Below are positions 12,553 through 23,971 of a DNA stretch of 64,000 nt, in pieces. The translations under genes were made by a program, and so were the position numbers. The first letter of the stretch is position 1. Every line of letters begins with the position of its first letter. Below the pieces are notes generated by a model that made no database searches, was not told the origin of the DNA, and worked only from the letters and a program-made list of their open reading frames with translations. The DNA comes from Clarkia xantiana subsp. parviflora (taxonomy: Eukaryota > Streptophyta > Magnoliopsida > Myrtales > Onagraceae), in the NCBI GenBank assembly GCA_036873135.1, contig JAPTYO010000003.1, positions 31,562,763-31,626,762 of the forward strand, given 5' to 3'.

Positions 12553-12963
12553 AAAAGGCTTATAACCAAATTGTTATTTCAATTCGACCAATTACAAACG
12601 ATAAATAAACATAAAATCGTCGAATCAGACATAAAATGAGTATGTATCAGCCAGGTGAGGTCTATTAATATGTACATTCAATTGGTCTTCTTCTCAATTC
12701 TAATAGTATCTTTCAATTAAACATCTAACTGAAGTTATTTCGTTGCCATAATTTTAATTTCCTAGTGAATCCATTATGAGTATACATCAAAAGTCGACCT
12801 GGGTTAAAATATGCATATTTTCTATCAAATTTTAAGAAAATTATAATAAGGAAACAATTTACTCGTAAACTGATAGTCCGTGTACCAAATTATAAGAAAT
12901 TAAAGTCCAGACAACGATTTATAATTGAATCAAAGTTCAGATAGCGATCTGTTTATTAACCCT
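12553..12963. mobile_element. Foldback MITE, copy 3
   Basis: The left end GGCTTATAACCAAATTGTTA and the right end AGTTCAGATAGCGATCTGTT (followed by TATTAACCC) match the dispersed foldback family found at 2570, 8448, 31012 and 54110. The centre again has a TTCAATTGG palindromic core. Degraded. Confidence 0.5.
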
Positions 12964-13266
12964 TAAAAAAGTATTATCAAATCACTAACCACCACCTTTA
13001 ATGATATATATTTATTGACAAAATATAGTTGTAAATCACACTATAATGAGTCTCAAACTCATATTTTTTTTTTAAATGCCAAATCAAACTCATACAATTG
13101 ACATTCTGAAAACAGATGTCAAACTAGGTCCAAATACAAGGATATATAGATATACATGATATTATATATATATAATTAACATGTGTGTGTGCAACAATGA
13201 TTATTATTCATTCAGTTAATTAATACATATAGAGATGGTTTATATGTATATATGGGGGTTGTTGAT

Positions 13267-14716
13267 CTAGGACTTCTCATTGTGAATGGGTGGCTTCCTG
13301 TGGGGCAGAGCGTAGTCCATAACTACAACATCTTCACCAACGCCCTTTTCATCAGAAGAATCAAACGCATCCTCAGCTTCTTTACCATGTTTCACTGATC
13401 TTGCTTGCCTCCTCATTGCCTACAAAACCCCAATATCACATTCAAACTACATTTTTATATATATATATATATTATCATGTACATAAATTTATATGAGTCA
13501 ATTGAAATTAATAATAATTATAGATTTTACAAGAGACAATGTATGTACTCAGAGACGAAGCCATAATTTTTCTGGAGGAGGGGTAATATAATTAAACTAT
13601 AGCCAAACAATTCAAGTAAAAAGTTTCAGATGGGTCAAACATAAGATTTCCAGGGGCTAAATTGAGAATAATTAAATTTTTAAGATTAAAAATACATATC
13701 ACCAAAAGTTGAGGTGGGAATTGCCCAGTAGCCCTGATATGACTTCGCGCATGTTTATACATATCACCAACTGTATGACTACGAAAAATTTAGTTGTTTA
13801 TTTGATGGATCTATTGGCAAAGAAAGTATTGAAAATTCCTTGTAAATATTGTATTTCATGAATTTTTCAAAATACTGACTTCTAACAAAAAAAAAAAAAA
13901 AACTCACTAAAAATATTGGAAATTCAGAAGAAAATCACATAATACTTGCTAGATTTTTCTTAAAAAAATTATAAAATTATTGGAATTAAATCTATATAAA
14001 TTCTAAGAGATAGTCATGTTTCTTTAAAAAAAATACTTAAAAAATTGTTGATTTTCTTCTAGATATATATCTACAATTGCATAACATGCAATGCACATAT
14101 GGTGTGTGGCCCTTCATTTAGCTAGGGTTCTATATATGAATATCATAATATATATATATATATACACTTGTTAACAATAAGACATGCGCTTTAACAAACT
14201 GTCATATTAGTTCGAATTTGTGGATGAAGACATCGACAACACTCTTATACTACACATATTAGCATATATATTAATTTTTATTTTCCCATGAATAGACTTA
14301 TGCATTAAAACATCATCTTGTTGATTATTGATTAGAGAATTCAGCAATTCTTTACCTTCCACTTAGTAGCTTGATCAGAAGGAGTAATAATGCTCCTTTT
14401 ACCTGAGAAAGAAAAGGAAACCAAAATGGTTTTGTTAAGAAGAAACCCTAAATTACCCTATTTAAACAAAACCCTAATTAATCAAAATATCTCTACCTGC
14501 TGAAGATGGCCCATCTTCAAGTTCTTGTCCCTTCAGCAATGTCACAGCAACTGAAGACACAAGTTGCTTGATGGTAGCCAAAACCTCATCTTCTTTCTCC
14601 AAACCTTTTCCCACTTTCTCTGGCTCAAGCTCAACTCCGAGGCCACGAGCACGGATCCCTTGTATGGAGATCATGCTAAGAAGAAGAACGACTAATACGA
14701 CACGAGAAGACGACAT
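13267..14716 (-). CDS. RGF/GOLVEN/CLEL peptide hormone precursor
   Basis: Three exons: 14497-14716, 14356-14402 and 13267-13419, giving 139 residues. Residues 1 to about 23 are a hydrophobic signal peptide (MSSSRVVLVVLLLSMISIQG). A variable, acidic and Lys-rich propeptide follows. Near the C-terminus lies DYALPHRKPPIHN (124-136), then EKS and stop. This matches the RGF consensus (DY..P..xPPxHN): the Asp-Tyr is the tyrosine sulfation signal read by TPST, and a proline of PP is normally hydroxylated. In the known family the processed peptide is secreted, perceived by RGF receptor kinases, and controls root meristem size, gravitropism or lateral root spacing. PHRKPPIHN places it near the GLV1/CLEL6-type members. 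TATA-like runs lie at 14861-14867 and 14742-14762 on the minus strand. The small middle exon (47 nt) could be missed by gene finders. Confidence 0.93.
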
Positions 14717-14944
14717 GTTTCAGCTTTTCGTAATGAACAAGTTATATATAAAGCTATATATAGTTGGGGAAGACAAAAAGAAGGAAATCTCTAGAGATTG
14801 CTTTTGTGAAATGAGGTATCAAGGTTTTAGGGTTGGTTTTTGTGAGTTGTATGTGTCAACATATATAGAGATTGAGACATATAATGAGTGGTTTTTTTTT
14901 ACTAGCAGGGTGTCCCATTAAGAGCGCAACACTCGTAACATTTT

Positions 14945-15220
14945 TGCTCCACACTTAAAATAATTTGAACTTGCATCAAGTCAGCCCGTAAATGATTAAC
15001 TGTTGACTGTGGATATATATTTTTCCATTCTCAGAACTCGTCAAAATTTGAACTTCTTATAATTAAAGGATAAAATGCTGAACTGTTACACATCTAAAAT
15101 AATATGCACTTGCATCAGGTCAGACCGTAAATGATAAAATGTTGATTATCGATACTTTTTTCATCTCCAGGACTCGACAAGATGTTGAATCTGAGACATC
15201 TGATTAAGGAATGAAGCGTT
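14945..15220. repeat. Diverged direct duplication
   Basis: About 130 bases from 14945 are repeated from about 15085. Both copies share CTTGCATCA, GTCAG, CCGTAAATGAT and GACTCG-type words in the same order. Non-coding. The minus-strand frame at 15115-15444 crosses it and has no recognisable product. Confidence 0.6.
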
Positions 15221-16415
15221 GAACCAATATGCGATTTATGATTGATGGACCTTAAAGAGAGAGAAAGCAATGGATTGGCATTAAATGCATGGTTTTGTAA
15301 GCCATGAAAGTTGGTCTTAAAGAGAACATGCAAGTGTTGGGCAATACACCTCAAGATTGAAGATATTGAGAGGCCCCTCTCCTTTTGTCCCCTTTCATTC
15401 ACTATATTCAACATGAGGGGGGCCTCTAAGAAAGAAAATCCCAAGCTTATGTCTACCCAAATAGGGTTGATTTCATCATCGTGATTTTGAAGTGGACGTA
15501 GAATTTTGGTATATATAATTATTTCAATTTAATCGGCCATTGTCGGATATACTAACATTTCTTCAACTTTTTTTTGGTCAAACATTAAGTTTACTTTATG
15601 GTAATTACATATATGCAAAAGATGGTAAGATCTGTAATCAAACATAACATTATGGCGCCATGCATGTGCCTTTGTGCACATTTCTTTGTGCTTCTACCAA
15701 AGTTAAATTTAAATTTTAAGCTCATCCTATATATTTGACGTCTAGCTAGGTTTAGTAATTAAGAAATTATTCCATATATCGAACTAAGAGCTAGCTTCCA
15801 GCCGGTGACCCGCCAGCCAATAGTAGAATGACAAATGAAAATTTCTCGACAAAACTGAAAAAGTAGTCACACGTGTCACTTTTTCATTGGTTGGCGCTTC
15901 ACCACTTAGGTGTTATCTGTTTGCACTGAGGTATGTAATAATTTCTATTATTATTTGGAACTTCAGTACAGCCTTAAACGATGTTTTGACAAAGACATTA
16001 ATTAGTTGTGTCTGAATAAGAAACTTTTGTGATGATTCATTATTTGAAGTTTTGGCAAGAGAATTAAACCCCTTAATTTTGGCAAAAAAAAAATTAAACC
16101 CCTTAATAAGTTGTCTTATCGCCACGTAAAAGTAGTACATTGTTTATTATTATCAAATCAAATTACATATTTGACATTATGGATATTTTATCCCTTTTTT
16201 TTGTATAATAATTTGTACACAATCTCCTGCTAGGCCAAGTTAGCTAGGGTTGTTGGCGTGAGAAATCGTGGACCCATGTAATATAATACATTTCTTAGAG
16301 GTGGTTGAAAGAAACGGGTTTTCAGTTATAGCCGAATTCTTTAATCTTATCATATGACTGATTAATGAATTATTATGAGAGGTTCATTTATAATGGTGGT
16401 TCCACACCTATTATT
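15221..16415. other. Gene-free interval
   Basis: I see no coding sequence, RNA gene or clear repeat with readable ends. Short frames (15913-16140 and similar) are AT-rich and unrecognised. Confidence 0.5.
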
Positions 16416-16423
16416 AATATAGA

Positions 16424-16897
16424 TAGGGTGACCTCGAGACGGGACGGGCGGGTTTTTACTTGAGTTCGAGTCTGAAAATTTCGGGACTTCTATTTTTGGC
16501 CCGAGCCTGAATTCAAAGGAAATGTCCCGCCCGAGTTGGGACATCGGGACTCGGGCTAGCCCGAATTTGAATCAAAAATTTGAAAAAATAAATAAAACAA
16601 ATCCTAACATAAAGTCCATCCATTTCAAATACATGCAAGTTCAACACATCAATATAATATTCAACAAGTTCAAACATCATTCATATTTTTTTTTAAACAA
16701 TAATAAAGTTACTTCATCTATAGTTAGTCGTAGACTTAGGTTAAACTTAAATTTATATAATATATACATAAACTCGGGCGGGCTCGGGACTTTTAGGCTT
16801 TTTAAGAAAAAATCCGAGCCCGACTTGGGAAGAAAATTCCTAACCGACCGGGCTCGGGTCGGGCTGTTCGAGTCTCCGGGCTTCTTGCTCAGCCCTA
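16424..16897. mobile_element. hAT-type MITE with 8-bp target duplication
   Basis: It begins TAGGGTGACC and ends CAGCCCTA and is flanked on both sides by AATATAGA (16416-16423 and 16898-16905). An 8-bp duplication plus TAGGG ends is the hAT signature. GC-rich sub-terminal blocks (GGGCGGG, CGGGCTCGGG) surround an AT-rich core. Frames crossing it are composition artefacts. Confidence 0.8.
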
Positions 16898-16929
16898 AAT
16901 ATAGATATTACTCTTTTTTCATAACATAA

Positions 16930-17868
16930 AGAGATTATTCACTATATCGGTGTCAACATGTGACACTGATGTGATGTAACGAACCTTCACCCAAATAGAA
17001 ACTGACATGTGGAGTCACACGTCGATTTTTAATTGGGTGAAGATTTCTCTAGAAATTACTTAGTTATAGTAATTTTTTGATGAAATTAGCACATGAAGAT
17101 GAAACTTGACATACGTTTTCGAAAAAAAGTTTTAAACTGAAACCCTAATGATAGTGGGGGTCCCACCAGCAAATGGACGGAGACAAGGGAGCATGGCCAG
17201 ACCGACTTGCTGCTCCCGTTTCCCACAGACAAACATACGTCGTGTCGTGTCAACACTCCTCCTCCCTCCCTAAACAATCGTCGGCGCACAACCTGATTTC
17301 CACGTGGCACTTTCCCATGTGACCTTCGCACTTTGTGTCTGCCATGTCATCATCTATCCCCTTCATATATATCCTTACTTGCTCTTGCTAGTAAATATAT
17401 ATAACAACAATATCAGAAATATTCATTTTGCAAATGCACACATTTTAGGCGCCACACATAATGTTTATAAATATGTTCTTCAATATCATCAAATTATAAA
17501 TCACGAAATATACAAGTCTTTATAAAATATATACCACAAACCAAGTAAATATACTAACCATGTATTATGATTTAGTTCATGTCATATGATTTAGTTCATG
17601 TCGTCAGTTAACCAATAGATCATGAGTTTAAATCTTGCCAAGTCTTTAAAAATGAAAAAATATTCATAATTAACACTTTACTTTACTCATACGATACAAG
17701 TGCAAACAAGTATGCTACATATACTTCTCTCTTGATGACTGATTTTTTTTATATGCGTCAAAATGTATGACACTTGTTGTTGATGCGCATTCCTCGATCT
17801 TGATCACAACTCTTATCATAATCGAGCTCTGCCAAAATATTTGGAATGCTCATAAACAGTAGACCAAA
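16930..17868. other. Gene-free interval
   Basis: A moderately GC-rich patch at 17150-17320 contains a CACGTG G-box (17302-17307) but no convincing reading frame or downstream gene. A SINE-like tail (ATTCATAATTAACACTTTAC) lies at about 17600-17700. Confidence 0.45.
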
Positions 17869-17880
17869 CACGGCCATGAA

Positions 17881-18045
17881 ACCACGTAACAATGGTGTGG
17901 TAGTCCAGCGCCTCATCCGTTAACTAGAGGTCAGGGGTTCAATCCCCGCTAGTGACCATGGGAATGGAAAATTGTTCATGACCAGCACTTTACCCCTTAC
18001 GGACTAACCCGGTGCGAGTGGGGATTAGTCTAGGTGTGGAGCAAG
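17881..18045 (+). mobile_element. Complete tRNA-derived SINE
   Basis: The 165-bp body is bracketed by the 12-bp direct repeat CACGGCCATGAA (17869-17880 and 18046-18057), the expected target duplication. Inside are a tRNA-like head with an A-box-like TGGTGTGGTAGTCCAG (from 17893) and a B box GGTTCAATCCC (17936-17946), then a tRNA-unrelated tail containing CCAGCACTTTACCCCTTACG. The A box, B box and target duplication together support a SINE made by RNA polymerase III and reverse transcription. It is not a functional tRNA gene because no acceptor stem pairing is apparent. Confidence 0.8.
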
Positions 18046-18306
18046 CACGGCCATGAAGGACAAATATAATTTGCTTTGATTATATCTTCTCCATCATTGG
18101 TGTATGGATGGATGAAAATCAAATAAGCTTCTTGGTTCATATTTGTACTGTTTTTGTTTTTACTATCAATTAATAAACATCTTTGATGAGGAAACATACA
18201 TTTGTTTATGTATGTATGGCATTTTCTTAAATTGTACATTATAAAACTTAGAGCAAATATCAAATTTATCACCAAATATGTTTTTGTGGTAATCATATTA
18301 TTCAGG

Positions 18307-18656
18307 GAGTTTTTACTAATATATGCCTATATGAACAACCAAATACAAATATATAGACTACTTGAATAATTAATTACAAAAATAGGTCAAACCGAGATGT
18401 GACATCTCGGTTATTGTTTTTAAATCCAAACCGAGATGTCACATCTCGGTTTCGAAAAAAAAAAATTTAGTTTTTTCCCTTGGCCAAAATCTTTTTTTTT
18501 TTTTTGTTGAAACCGAGATGTCACATCTCGGTTTGGATTTAAAAACCCTAACCGAGATGTCACATCTTGGTTTGACATATTTTTGTAATTAATTGTTCAA
18601 ATAGTCTATATTTGTATTGGTTTGTTTCATATAGCTATATATTAGTCAAAAAACTC
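18307..18656. mobile_element. Palindrome-rich foldback MITE
   Basis: Ends GAGTTTTTACTAATATAT and its near reverse complement flank an element with four copies of a 23-bp palindrome (arms AACCGAGATGT and ACATCTCGGTT around one base) at 18390-18412, 18429-18451, 18511-18533 and 18550-18572 (one mismatch in the last). Flanking 9-mers TTATTCAGG (18298-18306) and TTATTTAAG (18657-18665) agree at 7 of 9 positions, as a worn Mutator-type target duplication would. Confidence 0.75.
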
Positions 18657-19012
18657 TTATTTAAGTATGGCAACCATTAGCAATGGTCAATTACCAGAAG
18701 GAATGTAGCTTTAAAAAAATGCTACTATATATTCTATGTATGTTATGGTATTGCAAATCATATATTATATGCATATTCTTATATATATATATTATATATA
18801 TTGTTTAGTTAGAAAATATGTAAATGTTTTAAATTTATCCTAGTATATATATTTACATAGATTTTTTTTTTCCGCAAGATGTTCTAGGGTCTCAATCTGG
18901 AGGGCAGCACATGTATTATGTTTGTTACATACTTAAAATAATCTTTATTTACAACAGGTCAACTCATGAGGAAGAAATACACATATTATTTCTTGTACAT
19001 ACTAGGGGTGTC

Positions 19013-19406
19013 AATATGGCGGAATACCGGACCCGCACCGCATATCAAAACTCTTATCTCAATCTTGTTCTATATATCTCGCGGGGCGAGGCTCCACAGG
19101 TCGCCTAACGAAGAACATCACTTATCATCATCAATCTTAAACAAAAAATTTACCAATATTCGAATTCAAATCCAAATTTGAATAAAAATTATTCGAATTC
19201 AAATACAAACCATCAAACACATCGCAAATTAAAACAACAAATTTCATATTAAACTCCAAATTCAAATTTGAATCCATATACAAATCACCGAACACTTCAA
19301 ACTTATCATAATCCTTAGAGCCCGTAAACCCAAACCCGAACACGTCCTATATTCCACGGTTAGCGGGGCGGGATCGGCGGGTATCCGTGACCCGTTGACA
19401 CACAGT
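19013..19406. mobile_element. hAT-like MITE, GC-rich ends
   Basis: It starts TAGGGGTGTCAATATGGCGG and ends near GACCCGTTGACAC, so both termini carry the inverted GTGTCAA word. The GC-rich ends contain GGCGGGT and CCGCACCG words and the core is AT-rich. It lies just upstream of the DUF4535-like gene. Confidence 0.6.
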
Positions 19407-19505
19407 AGATACTATACATAAGGAAGTATAAAAAATATGGGCCGTTTAATAGGGCCGCTTAACTAATATAAATCAAAAGCCCAGTATGTATAATAGTCCA
19501 CGCCT

Positions 19506-19519
19506 TATAAAATATAAAA
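19506..19519 (+). promoter_or_regulatory. Probable TATA box of the DUF4535-like gene
   Basis: Two adjacent TATAAAA words, about 250 nt before the start codon. No ATG occurs between them and the chosen start. Confidence 0.5.
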
Positions 19520-19765
19520 CGTGAGCCCAGCCCATATTCGTCCTGCTCTAGGGTGCTCACCGACCGGGCCTACGAGCCGTCCGTCGGTAAACAACAAAGC
19601 CTCTTTGACGGCGGCGTTTGAAAGCGGAGCCAATCAGAATTCAGAAAGCGTCGATCCAGCGACTTGCGCAAGGGGTCAGCAGAAGCTTCTCTCTCTATAA
19701 GCCTCCCGTCAGTTTCTCCGATCCGGTATCCTCAATCGACGATTTGGCCGCCGCAGCGTACTTCG

Positions 19766-19936
19766 ATGGGGATAATCAGAAGCAGCTTCTCCTTCTTGGT
19801 AGGTACGGCCTTCGGCGTCTACGTTGCTCAGAACTACAACGTCCCTAACCTCAAGAAGCTCGCTGATACTGGAGTGGTCATCGCCAAGCACTACGAGGAG
19901 AACTACCGCAAACCGAAGCGCAGAGACGATGATTGA
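19766..19936 (+). CDS. DUF4535-like short membrane protein
   Basis: A single-exon 56-residue protein beginning MGIIRSSFSFLVGTAFGVYV and ending in a Lys/Arg/Asp-rich tail. Residues 8-22 form one short hydrophobic segment with glycines; NYNVPNLKKLADTG and KHYEENYRKPKR follow. This pattern, length and start match the plant DUF4535 family of tiny integral membrane proteins, whose role is not known to me. The start is the first ATG after the TATA box. The leader is GC-rich and pyrimidine-rich, typical of an expressed plant gene, so the short length does not argue against it. The 3' flank contains a tandem array with SINE-like pieces. Confidence 0.82.
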   Translation: MGIIRSSFSFLVGTAFGVYVAQNYNVPNLKKLADTGVVIAKHYEENYRKPKRRDDD

Positions 19937-20128
19937 TGAATCAGGTCGCTCGCTCGCTGGATTCTCGTATCTCCGTCTTCTTCGATTTTGAATTTCCTCA
20001 ACACAGGTAGATAATCGGAAACTGCAATATATTGATATTGAGATTGAGATTGTTCGAGAATGATTATACTCATTATTATGTGATATCGAATAAATTAACT
20101 GGAATTTTCTGTAGTTAGTTCGATTTGT

Positions 20129-20800
20129 TGCTCAATTTGTATTCTCCCTCACCATCTATGTTTCCCCAAATTGCACAAAATTGATGAAGCTAGGGTTTTT
20201 TTATGGATTCTATGTCTGCTCTGTAAACCTACATCTGGTAAATTTTGCAATAATTCAATCTGCCGAACTGTCAATTTTCGAGAACTCTAAACATTCTTGT
20301 GCCATATCAAGTCGAAGTATAATGAAATCAAATTTTGCTGTAGTTCTTTGTTTCAGTATATGATTGGAAACAGATCTTTGATATGCATATGTTAAATTTG
20401 CCAAAATCGTAATATTCGAACTGATTATACATAGGTCATTGAATTGCTCAATGTGGATTCTTCCTTGTAACAGCATTGTTTCTCTGAAATGCACAAAAAC
20501 GATGAAGATAGTGTTGGTTAGCATTCTGCAACTCTATGAATAACCTGAAACATATCTATAGTCCAGCACTTTACTCCTTACGAACTGAATTGACTCGGTT
20601 TGAACTGATTCTACATAGAACATGGATTTGCTCAATGTGGATTCTTGCTTGTTGCAGCATAATTTATCTGAATTGCCCAAAATTGATCAAGTTAGGGTTC
20701 TTTAGCATGTTGCAACTCGTGAATAACCTGAAACATATCTACGATCCAACCCTTTACCCCTTACCGATTGACCTAACCCGGTTTGAGCGGAGATTATTTT
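20129..20800 (+). repeat. Tandem array of about 185-bp units with SINE-like parts
   Basis: A GCTCAATGTGGATTC word begins units at 20445 and 20630, with a diverged partial unit from about 20129. Each full unit also carries AATAACCTGAAACATATCTA followed by an AGCACTTTACTCCTTACG-like stretch that matches the tail of the SINE at 17881. The array lies downstream of the DUF4535-like gene and may fall in its 3' transcribed region. Confidence 0.65.
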
Positions 20801-20809
20801 GATTCACTC

Positions 20810-22255
20810 AACTCTTTGGTTCAGGCTCCTTGTTGGAAAGAAGGGATCAAACACATCTGATTAGTTGTTTTTTGGGTAAATTTATGGTTAATTAGTTTGT
20901 TCTTAGAGTTAACTGATACTAAAGTGCATGATACTAAAGTACAACTTGTTCTTTTTTTGGCCAATTGAATTTTGTTCTTTCATTTTAACTTCATTTCAAT
21001 ATTATTATTGATACCATTTTTACTTCTTTTTTTATAAACATTTTAGGTGTCATATGATCATTATATATATATATATATATATTTCCATAATTTTCCCTTG
21101 AAACAAGGGAAAAGTAGCCTGAAAATGGTCTACAGGTTTTTTTTATGATGAATGCACCAATATATTTCAAAATGATGTAAATGCACATTTTGTCAATTCT
21201 CTGCAGAATTGCCTTTAAATGCCTTTCAAAATTTATAAATATTCCAAATATTACAATTAAAATATTAATAATTTATGTTACAACTAAATTAGAGCTAAAG
21301 GGAATTGGGATTCTTGCTCTGGCTGGGGGCCTAAATGATTGGGCCATGAATAGGGCTCAGTTCAAGCCTAATCGATTGGTGGGACCCAAACTATGGATTC
21401 CTGAACAAGATTCAGTTAAGTAAGATTCAATTATAACATTAGTATAGCTTATTAAATAATATATATTTTCGATTAATTTTGTAAATATTTAACAATAAAT
21501 TTGGATGGGGAATTGAGTCGATTGATTACTATAATATTTGAAATAAGTTTGAACAGTATTTTAACATGTTTTGTCATTTTCTGTATTTTTCCTAAAATAA
21601 TTAATAACTTCTTTTATGTTTAGTACACCTCGATTAGTATATTATAACTATATTTTTCAGATTAGATTTGAATACTCGTGCCAATACCATCCTAGCTACA
21701 TGCGCCACATAATATCAATATACAATTTCATTGTTGTTATTATTTATGGTATGATAGACTTTTCAATTAATTATTATATATAGAGGTTGATGATCCACGT
21801 CAGCCCTAACCCTAGGCAGAGCTACAATTAGAAGTGGAATACCCAATCTGCCGGATTACATCACTAATTAAACAAATTAAATAATGGAGTCAATGTAATC
21901 GAGATGATTACATCACTAAAGTAAAACATTTGATTTCCAACTTGTGGTTGTGCGATTCCGAAATTATTCTACCTCTCTTTAATTAATCACTATTTTTATT
22001 TTGTTAATTGGTGATTTAACTTTTCCCTGTACGTAATTGGTCCACTAGGGTCTCTTGCCACTAATTATTTCCTTACTTTTATTTTATCTCAGTTAATAAT
22101 TAACTAATAATAATATATTGGAATATAATTGCAAAGTAGTTCATATTTACAAACTTTATACATATATATAGTATCCATAACTATTTCTCCTAACATTTTA
22201 TTTTATTTTAAATGTTATAATCAATTTTCTAATCGGAGCACAGTAGTATCGGGTC
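20810..22255. other. Gene-free AT-rich interval
   Basis: It contains a TA run near 21063-21080. The frame at 21181-21423 is unrecognised. No RNA gene seen. Confidence 0.5.
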
Positions 22256-22261
22256 TCAATT

Positions 22262-23971
22262 AGAGCACTTCCAATGGTAGTTCCTAGTTCCTATTTACAT
22301 GTTGTAAATTTACCATTATATAGAATTCATAGTTCTTAGTTCCACTTACTGTTAGTTCATACTAATAATGATTAAATAAGAATTTGACTTTTCAATGGGA
22401 GTTCCTTGTTCCAAAATGGGAGTTCCTAGTTCCTAGATTTCCCACTGGACGCTGAATAGGCGCCACTAGGCGTGACTGGGACAACAATTATTACAGTTTT
22501 GCCATTATAAAGTGAAGTGGGACAGTTCCTACTAATATGAACTCTCACGTACTGTTCATGTCGGTTCCTACTTGGTACTATTATTTTATTCAATTGTTTT
22601 GTTTCTCTTTTGGATTATATATATATAATTATGCTACGCTAAGTCGGATAATGACACGAGCCGTAATATGTCGTTTTTAATATTAAATAAGTTAAATAAT
22701 GACACAAACCAAAATTACGTCTTTTTAACTTCGAATCACTTTCAGAGTTTTCAGATTCAATTTTTTTTAATATTTTACCATGTAACACAACATCAATTCT
22801 AAATTTTGAAAAATAGTATAGAATTCCATATTATTAAACGTGAAATAATTTTTTTACTAAAAAATATTATTTTATTTTAATGCATATATATTTATATATA
22901 ATCTACTTATTATATTATATATAAATATGAAGAAGTTCAATTATAATGATATTGTTGAAGGCATATCTCTGCCAGAGGGCATAAGACCTCCAATTTCGTA
23001 TCAAATGTATATCGAAAAGAATATCCAATTACGCGATAAAGAGAAATATAAAAGATTACAAGACGATTTGGTCAAACATCTCTAGCAATTTAGTAATGTG
23101 TGCGACAATTCTATTTTTTGTAATGTGTTTTTTAAATTATTCAATCATTATTTAAAAAAAAATTGCGCTCATTTATATATTATATTCATTTTTATACAAC
23201 TTTTTAAATACCAAAACTAATCATAGTTAATTTTAAATGTATAGTACATAAATAATTGAACTAACCCTAATGACGCCGACTTTCGAATCTTGGGACAATT
23301 AACAACACACGTCGGTCAAAGTTGGAACCTAAGTATTTGATCCAAAATTGAAACTTTGACGAATTCATAAAAAATGTAAATTTCGTTAACAATCAATTAC
23401 AACTTTATGATTTTGTACATATTTTTTCCAAATTTATTTTAATTAATCAAGTCTACACTTGAATCTCATTCATTGGTTTGTTCATGTCCGTAATTTTAAA
23501 ATTTTGAATATTTAATTTATATATAATCCTTAAAAAATTGGTCGAACATCTATTGGATTTTAGTATGCATGTTCTAATTCTATGTTGTCTCAAATATATA
23601 TATTTTCATTTTTTTAGTTGACAAATTTAACATATTATTTGTATTTTTCTGTAATATGATTTTTAAATTATGACAATCATATTTAACAAATTACGTGCTT
23701 ATTTATATATTAGGTTCGTGACTTCTTATATAATTATTTGAATACCAAAATATAAATATTTAATTTATCTATAGATTTTTTTGTACAAAAAAATTATATT
23801 GTGAGTATACAATTATGTGGGTCACAATTTGGAAGTGGAACTAGGTCTCCACCGCTGGAGAGAGTTCCCATTTTACTATAACATTTACTGTAGCAGTTCC
23901 TACTTTGATGGGTTAGCAGTGACGTGGCGGGTGAGGTGGAGGAACTAAGAATTCACCATTGAAAGTGCTTA
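22262..23971. mobile_element. Decayed PIF/Harbinger-type transposon
   Basis: The left end (from GAGCACTTCCAATGGTAG, near 22264) and the reverse complement of the right end (about 23942-23970) match as terminal inverted repeats, and TTA occurs at both borders, the usual 3-bp target of this superfamily. Inside, 22927-23085 encodes RDKEKYKRLQDDLVKHL, which resembles the C-terminal RDRxxHxxLQxDLVEHIW pattern of plant Harbinger (ALP1-like) nucleases; the expected Trp codon is TAG here. Nothing else of the transposase is readable, so this is a dead, internally deleted copy. Confidence 0.65.
22927..23085 (+). pseudogene. Remnant of Harbinger-like nuclease C-terminus
   Basis: A 52-codon open stretch within the transposon at 22262-23971. 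The last third has the spacing of the C-terminal tail of plant Harbinger nucleases. The upstream catalytic domain is missing and the Trp codon after DLVKHL has become a stop. It is a relic. Confidence 0.5.

Larger units (their letters stand above)
11569..13266. other. Gene-free repeat interval
   Basis: It contains a GC-ended hAT-like element at about 11740-12347 and a foldback element at about 12553-12963. The minus-strand frames at 11836-12051 and 12110-12343 lie within the hAT-like element and have no recognisable product. Confidence 0.6.

Noticed and set aside
17086..17331. Minus-strand 81-codon frame in a GC-richer patch
   Set aside because: No recognisable domain, poor start context, and the patch could equally be a promoter-like or repeat fragment.
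17893..17970. tRNA gene
   Set aside because: The A and B box words are those of a SINE head: the sequence lies between a 12-bp target duplication, and no cloverleaf acceptor pairing is visible.
18390..18572. CRISPR-like array of regularly repeated palindromes
   Set aside because: Spacings are unequal, copies lie in inverted arms of a transposon-like element, and the context is a plant nuclear genome.
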